This document shows, piece by piece, positions 15,687 through 24,776 of a stretch of DNA of 40,485 nt. The stretch covers positions 1-40,485 of the forward strand of contig JAQVXE010000009.1 of NCBI GenBank assembly GCA_028709305.1, written 5' to 3'. The stretch comes from Bacillota bacterium. Its GTDB lineage: Bacteria; Bacillota; DTU025. Positions within the stretch are counted from its first letter, which is position 1. Each line of letters opens with the position of its first letter. The notes below the pieces were generated by a model. The model made no database searches, was not told the DNA's origin, and saw nothing but the letters and a program-made list of their open reading frames with translations. Both the position numbers and the translations under genes were made by a program.

Positions 15687-17492
15687 TCACCTCCACGCCT
15701 TACCGGCCAGGCGGGTTCTAGCGCCGTCTGTGCATGCGCCACAACCCGTACAGACGCCAGCACGACAATCGGGGGTAAGCTCAGCTTTGGCGGCACGCTC
15801 CGCCTCACGCCTAAGAAAATCCTTCGATACCCCCATGTCAACGTGATCCCAAGGCAATTGTTGATCAAAGGAATAGGAAGCATTGGCCCATTTTGAAGGG
15901 TCGACCCCAACTTCGCTGAAGGCCTGCTTCCATAAATCGGCGCGGAACCGGTCAGACCATCCGTCAAATCTGCATCCCAAAGCCATTGCCCGTTCTATTG
16001 CAGGAGCAAGCTCCCGGCCTCCCCTGGCAAACGCAGCTTCCAGGAAGCTTGCCTCAACATCATGAAACGAGACTGACAGGCCCCGCATGCGCATGCGCTC
16101 CTTAAGGTAGTTCTGCTTTCTCGTCAGTTCCTCCCGCAAGTTCTGCCCATACCATTGGAATGGGGTATGGGGTTTGGGCACAAACGACGAGACGCTTACG
16201 TTCACTCGGACCCTGCCCGCCTTTCCTCTTTTCCTCGCTGTACTTCGCCCTAGCTCCAATACACGACGGGATAGGTCGGCAATACCATCCAAATCCTCAT
16301 CGGTCTCATGTGGCAGGCCTATCATGAAATAGAGTTTGACAAGATCCCATCCCGACTCAAAAGCATCTCCTGCGGCAGACATCAGGTCTTCTTCGGTAAC
16401 TCCCTTGTTGATCACATCTCGCATCCTTTGGGTTCCGGCCTCGGGGGCAAAAGTAAGGCCCGTCCTTCGAGATTTCTCCAACTCCTTGGCAAGCTCAAGA
16501 GAGAAGGAATCCACACGCAAAGAAGGCAGGGAGACTGCCACTCCCCTCTTGGCGTGTTCTTCGACAAGCCTTCTGCTAAGCTCCGTTACTTGGGTGTAGT
16601 CTGCGCTTGAAAGCGAAAGCAAGGATATCTCGTCGTAGCCCGTGCTCTTGACAAGGTCGTCCGCCAGCGAACACAGGTTGTGTAGCCCGCGTTCCCGCAC
16701 CGGCCGGTATATCATGCCCGCCTGACAAAAGCGGCACCCTCTGGTACAACCCCTCATCACTTCCAAGGCAACCCTGTCATGTACAGCCTCAAGAAACGGC
16801 ACCACAAACTTTCTGGGAAACTCGGCCTCATCCAAATCCGTCACCACTCTGCGCCTGACAGGGTTCTTTTGGCGCGGGCAGTAGACGCCGCTGATCTCCG
16901 AAAGGCTGTCGACTATGTCAGAGCGTTCGGCCCCCTCTCTTTTTTTTCTGGCCACTTCCGACATTATCTCCATAATCACTTCTTCCCCGTCACCCACCAC
17001 AACCAAATCAAAAAAAGCCGCGATAGGCTCCGGGTTTGACGCGCACGGCCCGCCGGCAATAACTATCGGATCATTATTCGTCCTGGCATCCGCTCTCAAA
17101 GGCACGCCTGCCAGTTCAAGCATAGCCAGGACATTTGTGTAGGTGAGTTCATACTGGAGGGTGAATCCAATCACATCAAACGACCTCGCCGACGCATATG
17201 TCTCGAGGCCGTAAAGGGGGAGATTGTAGAGGCGCATCAGCGCCTCCATATCGGGCCATGGAGCAAACGCGCGCTCAGCAACGAACTCGGGCCTGCTGTT
17301 GACTATCTCGTACAGGATCTTGAACCCTATGTACGACATCCCCACTTCGTAAACGTCGGGAAAAGCCAACATGATGCTAGCCTCGGCTTCGCTTGCATTG
17401 CGGCGTACAGAATTGAGTTCATTCCCAGCATATCGCACTGGTTGCGATACCTGAGGCAATATCTCCTCGTATAGAATCTCCTTATCAATCAT
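15687..17492 (-). CDS. B12-binding-type radical SAM protein (TIGR03960 family)
   Basis: This 601-residue protein has an N-terminal B12-binding-like region (about 40-180, with GGPCASNPEP and VVVGDGE) and then the radical SAM core. The cluster motif is CTRGCRFC (C249, C253, C256), followed by LTFAPEAGT and KLYFMIGLPHETDED segments. The C-terminus adds four closely spaced cysteines in CRAGVCTGCGAC. The family lies next to rng and rplU in many Bacillota, but its substrate is unknown. It is first of the pair with the TIGR03936 protein. Confidence 0.88.
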   Translation of the reverse strand: MIDKEILYEEILPQVSQPVRYAGNELNSVRRNASEAEASIMLAFPDVYEVGMSYIGFKILYEIVNSRPEFVAERAFAPWPDMEALMRLYNLPLYGLETYASARSFDVIGFTLQYELTYTNVLAMLELAGVPLRADARTNNDPIVIAGGPCASNPEPIAAFFDLVVVGDGEEVIMEIMSEVARKKREGAERSDIVDSLSEISGVYCPRQKNPVRRRVVTDLDEAEFPRKFVVPFLEAVHDRVALEVMRGCTRGCRFCQAGMIYRPVRERGLHNLCSLADDLVKSTGYDEISLLSLSSADYTQVTELSRRLVEEHAKRGVAVSLPSLRVDSFSLELAKELEKSRRTGLTFAPEAGTQRMRDVINKGVTEEDLMSAAGDAFESGWDLVKLYFMIGLPHETDEDLDGIADLSRRVLELGRSTARKRGKAGRVRVNVSVSSFVPKPHTPFQWYGQNLREELTRKQNYLKERMRMRGLSVSFHDVEASFLEAAFARGGRELAPAIERAMALGCRFDGWSDRFRADLWKQAFSEVGVDPSKWANASYSFDQQLPWDHVDMGVSKDFLRREAERAAKAELTPDCRAGVCTGCGACTDGARTRLAGKAWR

Positions 17493-17507
17493 GTAAAACG
17501 CTTCTCC

Positions 17508-18449
17508 TCAATCTTTGCGGCCGGCCAGAACTTCACAGACTGCAGCATTGGGCCCCAATAATGAAATGCCCTCGAGCAGTTCAAGCTCGGACAGACGTCC
17601 GATCTCACGGCCCTCTGCGCCTATGACCGAAACAATCGTGAAGTCAGATGACGTCACTTTCCGGAGCAAGTCGCGGGCGACCATGTCGGGGGCTGCTGCC
17701 AGCAACCTCGCTGGAAGTGCGCCTCGTTCTCGCAATGAAGCGCGTTTGCCCATCACCGACTTTAGCCCTGCATAGGCTGCAGATTCGCTCTCACGCCCCG
17801 CGGCTATCCAAATAAACAGCCCCAGCGCCGGCACCAACAGATTAAAATATCTTGCGGCAAAGCCTGCCACACCCAAAATTGTTATCGCAATCCCAATAAC
17901 ACGCGACAAGGCAATCGCCTTGTGCGTGGCGGAAGCAACGCCCAACTCCTCAGCCATAAGGGCTCTGAGGACCCGCCCGCCATCGAGCGGAAATGCGGGA
18001 ATGAGATTGAATATGGCCAAAGCAATATTGGCGCCTACGAAAAACTCAACCTTATCCCTATCAGCATTACCATAAAGCAGAAGAAGATAACCTAAGGCTG
18101 CAAGAATGAGCGAAGTCATGGGACCGGCCATAGCCACAGCCGCCTCTGCCTCCGGACGGCTGTGGATTTCGCCCTCCAATGAAGCCACGGCCCCAATAGG
18201 AGTAATGCTGATTCGGGCCACCGCATGTCCAAACCCTGCTGCAGCCATGGCATGCGAACCCTCGTGCACAACTAGTGAAGCAAAGACAAACGCCCACTGC
18301 CAAAAGCTCCCTGCGAGTGCATATAGAACTGCAAACACAACTACCAGCGGGTCTACATGAAGCTCGATCCCGAATACCCGCACGATCCCGGCAAGGCCAG
18401 GACCCTCCCCAACCCATGCACGCCTCACCTGCCCACCTCCAGTGCTCAC
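17508..18449 (-). CDS. spoIVFB: Site-2-type metalloprotease, SpoIVFB-like
   Basis: This M50 intramembrane protease of 313 residues has the zinc motif HEGSH (62-66) in one hydrophobic segment and the second motif NLIPAFPLDGG (148-158, with D156 as the third ligand) in another. Several more membrane spans follow. The C-terminal 80 residues resemble the CBS-type domain that binds ATP in SpoIVFB. In Bacillus, SpoIVFB cuts pro-sigma-K in the mother cell. Its position between rodA and the radical SAM pair is the usual one. No spoIVFA gene lies upstream, so control of this protease must differ. A general M50 protease outside sporulation cannot be excluded. Confidence 0.85.
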   Translation of the reverse strand: MSTGGGQVRRAWVGEGPGLAGIVRVFGIELHVDPLVVVFAVLYALAGSFWQWAFVFASLVVHEGSHAMAAAGFGHAVARISITPIGAVASLEGEIHSRPEAEAAVAMAGPMTSLILAALGYLLLLYGNADRDKVEFFVGANIALAIFNLIPAFPLDGGRVLRALMAEELGVASATHKAIALSRVIGIAITILGVAGFAARYFNLLVPALGLFIWIAAGRESESAAYAGLKSVMGKRASLRERGALPARLLAAAPDMVARDLLRKVTSSDFTIVSVIGAEGREIGRLSELELLEGISLLGPNAAVCEVLAGRKD

Positions 18450-18532
18450 CCGAGCAAAGGGGGCGGCAGACCCCCCAAGAAGGCCTGCAGCCTCATATGC
18501 TTACATGAGATTATACTGCCGCCTCTGGAACG

Positions 18533-19651
18533 CTAGAAGATGATCTTCTTCCTCCTCATGTACACATTCTGCACAATAGCTATTGAAATCATCATGCTCA
18601 TCAACGAGCTCCCGCCGGCGCTAAAAAATGGTAACGGTATCCCTGTGCACGGCGATACGTTCATAGTCATTCCCGCATTCACGAAAACATGGACGAGCAT
18701 GACCGAGGTCAGTCCCACAACCAGGAGGGCGCCGAACCTGTCGCGCGCTTCCTGGGCGATGCTGTAGCCTCTATGCACTATGAAAAAGAGGACTGCCAAA
18801 GCTGCAGTCGCCCCGAAAAACCCCAACTCCTCAGCGATCACGGAGAATATGAAGTCGGTGTGGTGTTCCGGCAGGAAATTCAGCCGTGCCTGAGTGCTCT
18901 GACCATACCCCTTCCCGAAAAGCCCCCCTGATCCAATGGCTATCACCGACTGCGTCACATTATACCCGAATCCGCGCGGATCAAGGCCCGGATTGAAGAA
19001 CACCTTGATTCTCATCTGTTGATGAGGCTGAAGCAGAAAGACGTACGAGAGCGGAGCTATCACCAGAATAATTGCCCCAACGATCGTCAGCAAGAGCTTC
19101 GTATCAGCTCCTGCGGCATACATCATTGCGAAAAAGACGGGCGCAAGCACTAGAGCCGAGCCCAAGTCATTTTGGGCAACCACAAGCCCCATTGGGGCCG
19201 CCACGATTAGGGCAGGCACAATGAAACTGCGCAGATCGGAAAGATCGTCCTGCTCAGAAAGGTACGCAGCGAGAGCTACAACCACCCCAATCTTGACATA
19301 TTCAGAGGGCTGTATGGCCAATGAACCTATTCTAATCCAACTCATGGCACCTTTCGTCCGCGTTCCAAGGACAAAGACGCTCGCGAGCAGAACTAGGCTG
19401 ATCACATAAATCCATTTGGAAAACCGTTCTAGGTAGTGATAGTCAACAGTCAGGATGACGAGAGACCCAGCAGCCCCCAGCGCGACAGCTACCAACTGCT
19501 TCTTAACATAGAGAAACGGGTTTCCTGCCGTGAGGCGAATGTTCCATCTTGTTGCGCTATATATCATGGCGCAACCGAACAAAACTGCAATGGCTACTGC
19601 TCCAAGCAGTGCGTAATCAAGATTCCTGAGTAGCCTCCTATCAATCAACAT
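18533..19651 (-). CDS. rodA: Peptidoglycan glycosyltransferase RodA
   Basis: This SEDS-family membrane enzyme polymerises glycan strands for cell elongation with PBP2. The 372-residue protein shows about ten hydrophobic spans. The signature stretch GKGYGQSTQARLNFLPEHHT contains the site before D266, equivalent to the catalytic aspartate of characterised RodA. The C-terminal part has GIPLPFFSAGGSS, the family's last signature. It follows minE by 55 nt in the operon, with its partner PBP2 encoded three genes upstream of minE. Confidence 0.95.
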   Translation of the reverse strand: MLIDRRLLRNLDYALLGAVAIAVLFGCAMIYSATRWNIRLTAGNPFLYVKKQLVAVALGAAGSLVILTVDYHYLERFSKWIYVISLVLLASVFVLGTRTKGAMSWIRIGSLAIQPSEYVKIGVVVALAAYLSEQDDLSDLRSFIVPALIVAAPMGLVVAQNDLGSALVLAPVFFAMMYAAGADTKLLLTIVGAIILVIAPLSYVFLLQPHQQMRIKVFFNPGLDPRGFGYNVTQSVIAIGSGGLFGKGYGQSTQARLNFLPEHHTDFIFSVIAEELGFFGATAALAVLFFIVHRGYSIAQEARDRFGALLVVGLTSVMLVHVFVNAGMTMNVSPCTGIPLPFFSAGGSSLMSMMISIAIVQNVYMRRKKIIF

Positions 19652-19706
19652 ACTACGGCCTCCTGCGAGCTAAGACAAAGGTGCACCGCCGGACTGGCAA
19701 ATCAGG

Positions 19707-19988
19707 CTAGAACGCTCCAGCCGACTCACGTTTGATTTCCTTGACCGGAATGCTCGCCACCAAAGCGACGGATGCATCAGACGTGTCAAGCTCGACGCGC
19801 ATGTCCCCTTCATCGATATCCAAGTATCTGCTAATCACTTCAATAAGTTCGCTCTTCAACTGCTCCATAACATGCGGGGAGAGGGTAGCGCGGTCCTGCA
19901 CCAAGACCAATCTCAACCTGTTCCTAGCGCATTCCCTGCTTGTTTCGGTTTCCACTCGCCCGAAGAGCCGTGCGAGAAACTCCATCAT
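19707..19988 (-). CDS. minE: Cell division topological specificity factor MinE
   Basis: MinE stimulates the MinD ATPase and drives or positions the MinCD division inhibitor. The 93-residue protein starts with a hydrophobic MMEFLARLFG helix that would bind membrane, then a contact helix region containing RNRLRLVLVQDR, and a C-terminal beta domain ending in SVALVASIPVKEI. The ATG at 19988 has AAGGGGG 8 nt upstream and lies 5 nt after the minD stop. The longer reading from 20018 is out of keeping with the family. Confidence 0.93.
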   Translation of the reverse strand: MMEFLARLFGRVETETSRECARNRLRLVLVQDRATLSPHVMEQLKSELIEVISRYLDIDEGDMRVELDTSDASVALVASIPVKEIKRESAGAF

Positions 19989-19993
19989 GGCGT

Positions 19994-20800
19994 CTACCCC
20001 CTTGATATTCCTAGCCACTTAGCGAATCGAGCAAGCCAGTCATCTGGTTCGAGCATTGCCGCTATGGGCACATCATTGCCCAATATTCGTGCAGCGATAT
20101 CGCGAAAAGCCCGCCCTGCACGGGACTTCTCCTCCATTACTGCCGGAACCCCGCGGTTGGTCGAAACAATGATGGATTCATCATCCGGAACGACTCCAAG
20201 GAGTTCCACCTTGAGGAAATCCAAGAGGTCATCAACATTCATCATGTCATGCCTCTTTACCATATCAGGGCGAATCCTGTTGACTATGAGCCATGGATCT
20301 CTGATCTGCTCTGATTCCAACATTCCGATAATTCTATCGGCATCTCTTACCGCCGACATTTCCGGAGTGGTGACGACAATCGCTTTGTCTGCTCCGGAAA
20401 TCGCGTTCTTGAATCCTTGCTCAATCCCTGCCGGACAGTCAAGTATCACGAAATCGAAACTCTCTCTAAGGGTCATTGTGAGAGCCTTCATCTGATCCGG
20501 CGTGACTGCTGTTTTATCCCTTGACTGTGCAGCCGGCAGAAGCGAAAGATTGTCGATATGCTTATGACGTACAAGTGCCTTCTGAACATCACAGGCGCCT
20601 TCAACTACGTCGACTAGGTCGTACACTATCCTGTTTTCGAGCCCAAGCACAAGGTCGAGATTGCGAAGCCCAATATCCGCATCGACCAGCGCTACAGTGG
20701 GCCCCGACATTGCGAGCCCCGCGCCGATGTTGGCCGCTGCTGTAGTTTTGCCAACACCGCCTTTGCCGGAAGTCACTACTATGGCAGTCCCGCTCATCAT
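19994..20800 (-). CDS. minD: Septum site-determining ATPase MinD
   Basis: MinD is a membrane-bound ParA-type ATPase that recruits MinC to the pole. The 268-residue protein has the deviant Walker A motif KGGVGKTT (13-20), a VDADIGLRNLD segment, and a C-terminal amphipathic helix (about 253-264) for membrane targeting. It overlaps minC by four bases, the usual sign of translational coupling. The first codon may be either of two adjacent ATGs. Confidence 0.97.
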   Translation of the reverse strand: MMSGTAIVVTSGKGGVGKTTAAANIGAGLAMSGPTVALVDADIGLRNLDLVLGLENRIVYDLVDVVEGACDVQKALVRHKHIDNLSLLPAAQSRDKTAVTPDQMKALTMTLRESFDFVILDCPAGIEQGFKNAISGADKAIVVTTPEMSAVRDADRIIGMLESEQIRDPWLIVNRIRPDMVKRHDMMNVDDLLDFLKVELLGVVPDDESIIVSTNRGVPAVMEEKSRAGRAFRDIAARILGNDVPIAAMLEPDDWLARFAKWLGISRG

Positions 20801-21489
20801 ACTAACACCGTCCCCGTATGAGTTGTCCAGGGTTCTATTACTATCGACCCTTCGCGCAAATAAGCTACTTCCGGACCCTGAGGCATCTGCATTTCGTCAT
20901 CAGGCGCCCTCGTAATCTTGTCGGCTATGCGAAGCTGCGTTGGAATCAGACGCAGCGCGACAACACACGCATCAACTTTTCCAGCTGAGCCTGCATGTGC
21001 AATTCCTCGCAACGATCCGAACACAACGATATCACCGGTAGCCAAAACTTCGGAGCCCGGATTGACATCTCCCATGACGACAACATTGCCATCGAACGAC
21101 ACTGCCTGCCCTGACCTGAGGGTTCGTCGGACAAGTATCGTATCGCCATGCCGAGACAGTTCCCCGCTTGCCGAACCGCCATCATTTTGAACCTTCTTGG
21201 CCCTAGATGCGCCCAAGCCAGAAACGCGCTGCTGCTTGCTCCCGGCCGGCTTCCCCTCGCTCAAGGACAACCCGTACTCCTCCAAGATCATCCTGACCTC
21301 CTCCACCCACTCGGGCGGGACGACAGCCCCGCGCGTATCCAACCTTACCCTGGCGCCTGAATAAAAACCGTCAGCTTCCTGAAGCCGTCGGTGGAGAGAG
21401 CCCTTCAAGTTTTCGATATTCTCATCTGCATGTATGACTAGTCGAAGCCCGTCCCTTGTTCCCTTAAAGATAACTTCCTGCGCTTTCAT
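20797..21489 (-). CDS. minC: Septum site-determining protein MinC
   Basis: MinC inhibits FtsZ polymerisation. It has an N-terminal FtsZ-interacting domain (IFKGTRDGLRLVIHADEN at the start), a variable linker rich in Ser, Gly and Lys, and a C-terminal beta-helix (RSGQAVSFDGNVVVMGDVNPG) that dimerises and binds MinD. The ATG at 21489 is chosen because a GGCGGTGG site precedes it and the N-domain then begins as in other MinC proteins. An ATG at 21543 would add 18 residues and is possible. Confidence 0.93.
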   Translation of the reverse strand: MKAQEVIFKGTRDGLRLVIHADENIENLKGSLHRRLQEADGFYSGARVRLDTRGAVVPPEWVEEVRMILEEYGLSLSEGKPAGSKQQRVSGLGASRAKKVQNDGGSASGELSRHGDTILVRRTLRSGQAVSFDGNVVVMGDVNPGSEVLATGDIVVFGSLRGIAHAGSAGKVDACVVALRLIPTQLRIADKITRAPDDEMQMPQGPEVAYLREGSIVIEPWTTHTGTVLV

Positions 21490-21554
21490 AGCAACCACCG
21501 CCGATTCAGCCTGTCCATGTTTGATTCTCCAGCAGGAATGCATTTCCTTCCCGC

Positions 21555-23357
21555 CTATCTGTCTGGGCTGTGGAAATAGGCCTCCATGATCCTTCGAGCA
21601 ACAGGCGCCGCAGCTGAACCGCCGCCCCCACCACGCTCAATCAACACGGCCACAACTATCTCAGGATCATCCACAGGCGCCCACCCCACAAACCATCCGT
21701 GCGGATCTCCCGGGGGCACCTCGGCAGTTCCGGTCTTTCCTGCAACGGGAATCCCAAAGCCTTGGAAAGCATAGGCTGCCGTTCCCACCCGAGGAACCTG
21801 GCTGAGACTGTCGTGCAGATAATCCCATGTGCGTTCGGAAAGAACCGCAGTCCGCATTATCTCAGGAGCAAACTGCTCTACGACTGACCCATCAGCCGAT
21901 ATCGCGTCTCTGACCAAATGAGGCCGATGAATCAAGCCACGAGTGGCAATGCCGCCGTAAGCAACAGCCATCTGAAGTGGAGTAACAGTAACCTGCTGTC
22001 CAATGGCATAGCTTGCGAGTTCACCCGGCATGAACTTTCTCACACTGGAATCCGGCACAGCCCCCGAGGCCTCCATTGGCGTAAAGCGCAAGCCCGTCGG
22101 ATACGAAAGCCCAAAATTCTTTGCCGCCGAGGCCATCTGATCCGCGGTCAGCCTCCCCCCCAACTCGTAGAAGACAATGTTACAGGAATTGATCATGCCT
22201 TCAGTTAGATTCTGACGCCCATGGGTGCGCCCTGAAGACCAAATGGCACATCTCTTCCTGAAGTAGCGCGAGGAGACCGAGGGCGAGCAAAGAACCGTCT
22301 CCGTCAGGTCGGCCACGCCGGCTTCAAGCGCAGCCATGGCAGTAAATGGCTTGAAGATGGAGCCAGGCGGATAAGCGCCTGACACCGCTCGGTTGAACAG
22401 GCCCGACACGCCAGTGCTCACTTGGCGCCAGCGCTCATCTGAAATCCTCGGAACAAACCAACCCGGATCGAAACCGGGCTCGGTCGCCATGGCGATAATC
22501 TCGCCTGTCCGTGGATCCAGCGCAACGGCAGCGCCGGCCTTCGCACCCTTGTACTTGCCAGATTGAAGCTTCGCCAGCTGTTCCTGGAGGGCGTTCTCAG
22601 CCGTCTTCTGCACGTTTCCATCAAGAGTCAGCACCAATGTGTAACCAGCCACGGGTGCCTCGGCGCCCACCGTTGCGACAGGTCTGGAAAGCGAGTCTAC
22701 CTCGACTTCAGTGACCCCATCCTGCCCACGCAGATACTGCTCGTACTCGCGTTCGATTCCACTCTTTCCAATCCGGTCGCGGGATCGATACCCTCTCTCT
22801 GCAAAGCTTGCAAGTTCTTCCTGATTGATCAAGCCAACATATCCAATAATGGGCCCTGCAAGAGTGCCACAAGGATAGCTCCTATAAGGCTCCTCTTCGA
22901 TGATAACCCCGGGCAGCTCAACTCTGTGCTCAGATACCCTGACCAGAATATGGGGCGGAGCGTCTTCAATAAGGCGAGCCGGAACATAAGGCACGCCATA
23001 CCGGCCCTCAGTCTGCCCTGCTATCTTCGCTTCAATCTCCTCAACCGGCATTTCCAAGAGCTCAGATAGGAGCTGCACCTCTGCCTCTCGATCCGAAAAC
23101 TCCTGCGGAACCGCAGATATGGTGTACGCCATCCTGCTGGTGGCAAGAATCTCGCCATGTCTGTCAGTAATGATCCCGCGCGGCGCTGATATCGGCACAA
23201 GTGCAAGCCTATTGGCTGTGGCCCTCCGCTCGTAGTAGTCGCCCTTGATGATCTGAAGCTGCCACAGCCTGCCCGCTAGAACTGCAAACAGACATAAGGC
23301 AAAGATCTGGAATACCCGGAGCCGGCGATCACTCCGCGTTCGCCTGCGATTCATCAT
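21555..23357 (-). CDS. mrdA: Penicillin-binding protein 2 (transpeptidase)
   Basis: This class B PBP crosslinks peptidoglycan during elongation, as partner of RodA. The 600-residue protein has a cytoplasmic basic N-terminus, one membrane anchor (about 13-35), a dimerisation domain, and the transpeptidase domain. The active-site motifs are SIFK (S333, K336), SCN (391-393) and KTG (541-543). It sits in the mreBCD operon, which supports the elongation role over a division or sporulation role. Confidence 0.95.
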   Translation of the reverse strand: MMNRRRTRSDRRLRVFQIFALCLFAVLAGRLWQLQIIKGDYYERRATANRLALVPISAPRGIITDRHGEILATSRMAYTISAVPQEFSDREAEVQLLSELLEMPVEEIEAKIAGQTEGRYGVPYVPARLIEDAPPHILVRVSEHRVELPGVIIEEEPYRSYPCGTLAGPIIGYVGLINQEELASFAERGYRSRDRIGKSGIEREYEQYLRGQDGVTEVEVDSLSRPVATVGAEAPVAGYTLVLTLDGNVQKTAENALQEQLAKLQSGKYKGAKAGAAVALDPRTGEIIAMATEPGFDPGWFVPRISDERWRQVSTGVSGLFNRAVSGAYPPGSIFKPFTAMAALEAGVADLTETVLCSPSVSSRYFRKRCAIWSSGRTHGRQNLTEGMINSCNIVFYELGGRLTADQMASAAKNFGLSYPTGLRFTPMEASGAVPDSSVRKFMPGELASYAIGQQVTVTPLQMAVAYGGIATRGLIHRPHLVRDAISADGSVVEQFAPEIMRTAVLSERTWDYLHDSLSQVPRVGTAAYAFQGFGIPVAGKTGTAEVPPGDPHGWFVGWAPVDDPEIVVAVLIERGGGGGSAAAPVARRIMEAYFHSPDR

Positions 23358-23391
23358 GCATCAACTCCGGAAAAGCTCATCTTTGGAAACT

Positions 23392-23907
23392 CTACACGGA
23401 CGTAGTCGAACCTGAGCGCTCTCGCTCGCGTGGAAGAAGGTACATCCAGCGGTGGAGGAGAGCTCCTGTGCAGCAGTTCAACACAGTAATCCACGGGATC
23501 ACGACTCCGAAGGCCCTTACCAAGTCGATGCCGGCCCCAAACGACCAGATGACAAATATGTAGATCGCCTCGCGGATCACCGTTCCCGCCCCCACAATAA
23601 CTGCGGGCGTAACCAGGTTTTCTTTGAACAGCTGAGGCTCCACAAACCCAATCATCCCTGCTACAGCCATGTTAGCGCCGGCACTTGCCCCAATGAACGT
23701 TCCAGTGAGAGCATCCTGGCAAAGACCTCCGAGTAGCGCAACTGCAACACCCGGACCAGTTCCCGCTATTATCGATACCACCGCCGAAAAGCAGAACACC
23801 AGGTCAGGCACCACCCATCTGGGAAAAAGCACAGGGAGAACAGCTGCTTGAAGCAACAGTGCAGCGAAGATCCCAAGAACGATCCAAAGGTTCTTAAGCC
23901 TTCTCAT
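23392..23907 (-). CDS. mreD: Rod shape-determining protein MreD
   Basis: This small integral membrane protein of 171 residues has about five hydrophobic spans and belongs to the MreBCD elongation complex. Sequence conservation in this family is low. The call rests on length, topology, the GGLCQDALTGTFIGASAG segment, and a start that overlaps the mreC stop (TAATG). Confidence 0.9.
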   Translation of the reverse strand: MRRLKNLWIVLGIFAALLLQAAVLPVLFPRWVVPDLVFCFSAVVSIIAGTGPGVAVALLGGLCQDALTGTFIGASAGANMAVAGMIGFVEPQLFKENLVTPAVIVGAGTVIREAIYIFVIWSFGAGIDLVRAFGVVIPWITVLNCCTGALLHRWMYLLPRERERSGSTTSV

Positions 23908-24755
23908 TATTGCATCTCCCCGAGGGTTCCTTCGATCTGGTCGGCCAAGACCAGAACCTCATCGAGCCTGTCGAAATCCACTCGTGGCCTCGCAAAGGCC
24001 GATTTCGATACCCCGTATTTCCCCGGTTCGACAGAGATGATGTCGCCAAGCACGTAACCTCTTGGGTAGACTCCGCCAAGACCGGATGTGATAATAACGT
24101 CTCCTGGCTCGAGATCGTTCTCTGCTCCAAGCGGGCGCACATGGAGCAAGCCAGATCCGTCGCCCAAACCTTCAACCAGGACAAGGTCACGGGATCTCAC
24201 GTCAATGCCCCCAACAGCGCTTCTCGAATCAACTGCCAGAACCACAGTTGCAGTGTTGCAAGTTACAGATGTGGTTCTTCCCACAACTCCGCGGTCAGTG
24301 ACGACTGGGTATCCACTTGAAACTCCATCGTCAGAGCCTTTGTTAATCACGACTGAATCAAGCCAGTTCCCAGGGTCACGGTAGCTTACTTTCGCCACGA
24401 CTGCGCTACCCCCGAGCACATCCTTGAAGTCAAGCAAGACCTTCAGCCGCTCGTTTTCGCGCACGGCCTCGTCCATTTGCAGGTTCTCGTGGCGCAACGC
24501 ATCGAGCTCACTGCGGAGCCTCTCATTCTCAGCCTTTGTTTCGCCTATTGAAGCCAGGTATGAGGCCCATGACGAAATTTCTCTGACTATCTTACTCGCC
24601 CCTCGGGCTATGGGAGAGAATATCTCACGCGCCACCCTTTCTGCGATGGAGAGTCTGTCACGGTCTCTTGCCGTAAAGTAGATCAAACATATCAATACTA
24701 TGGCACAGATCACCGTAACCACGATTCTTCTCTTGATCAAAGGTTGTTGCTTCAT
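23907..24755 (-). CDS. mreC: Rod shape-determining protein MreC
   Basis: MreC links the cytoplasmic MreB filaments to the cell-wall enzymes outside. The 282-residue protein has one N-terminal membrane anchor (about 9-27) and a coiled-coil region (about 68-110, ENERLRSELDALRHENLQ). A beta-rich periplasm-equivalent domain follows, with segments such as VVINKGSDDGVSSGYPV and GDVIITSGLGGVYPRGY. It is second in mreBCD, 21 nt after mreB. Confidence 0.96.
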   Translation of the reverse strand: MKQQPLIKRRIVVTVICAIVLICLIYFTARDRDRLSIAERVAREIFSPIARGASKIVREISSWASYLASIGETKAENERLRSELDALRHENLQMDEAVRENERLKVLLDFKDVLGGSAVVAKVSYRDPGNWLDSVVINKGSDDGVSSGYPVVTDRGVVGRTTSVTCNTATVVLAVDSRSAVGGIDVRSRDLVLVEGLGDGSGLLHVRPLGAENDLEPGDVIITSGLGGVYPRGYVLGDIISVEPGKYGVSKSAFARPRVDFDRLDEVLVLADQIEGTLGEMQ

Positions 24756-24776
24756 GGGAGTGCCCCCTCCGGGCCC

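Noticed and set aside
15680-15967. 96-residue N-terminal extension of the TIGR03936 protein
   Set aside because: It is the antiparallel-frame shadow of the upstream radical SAM gene. The internal ATG has a proper ribosome site.
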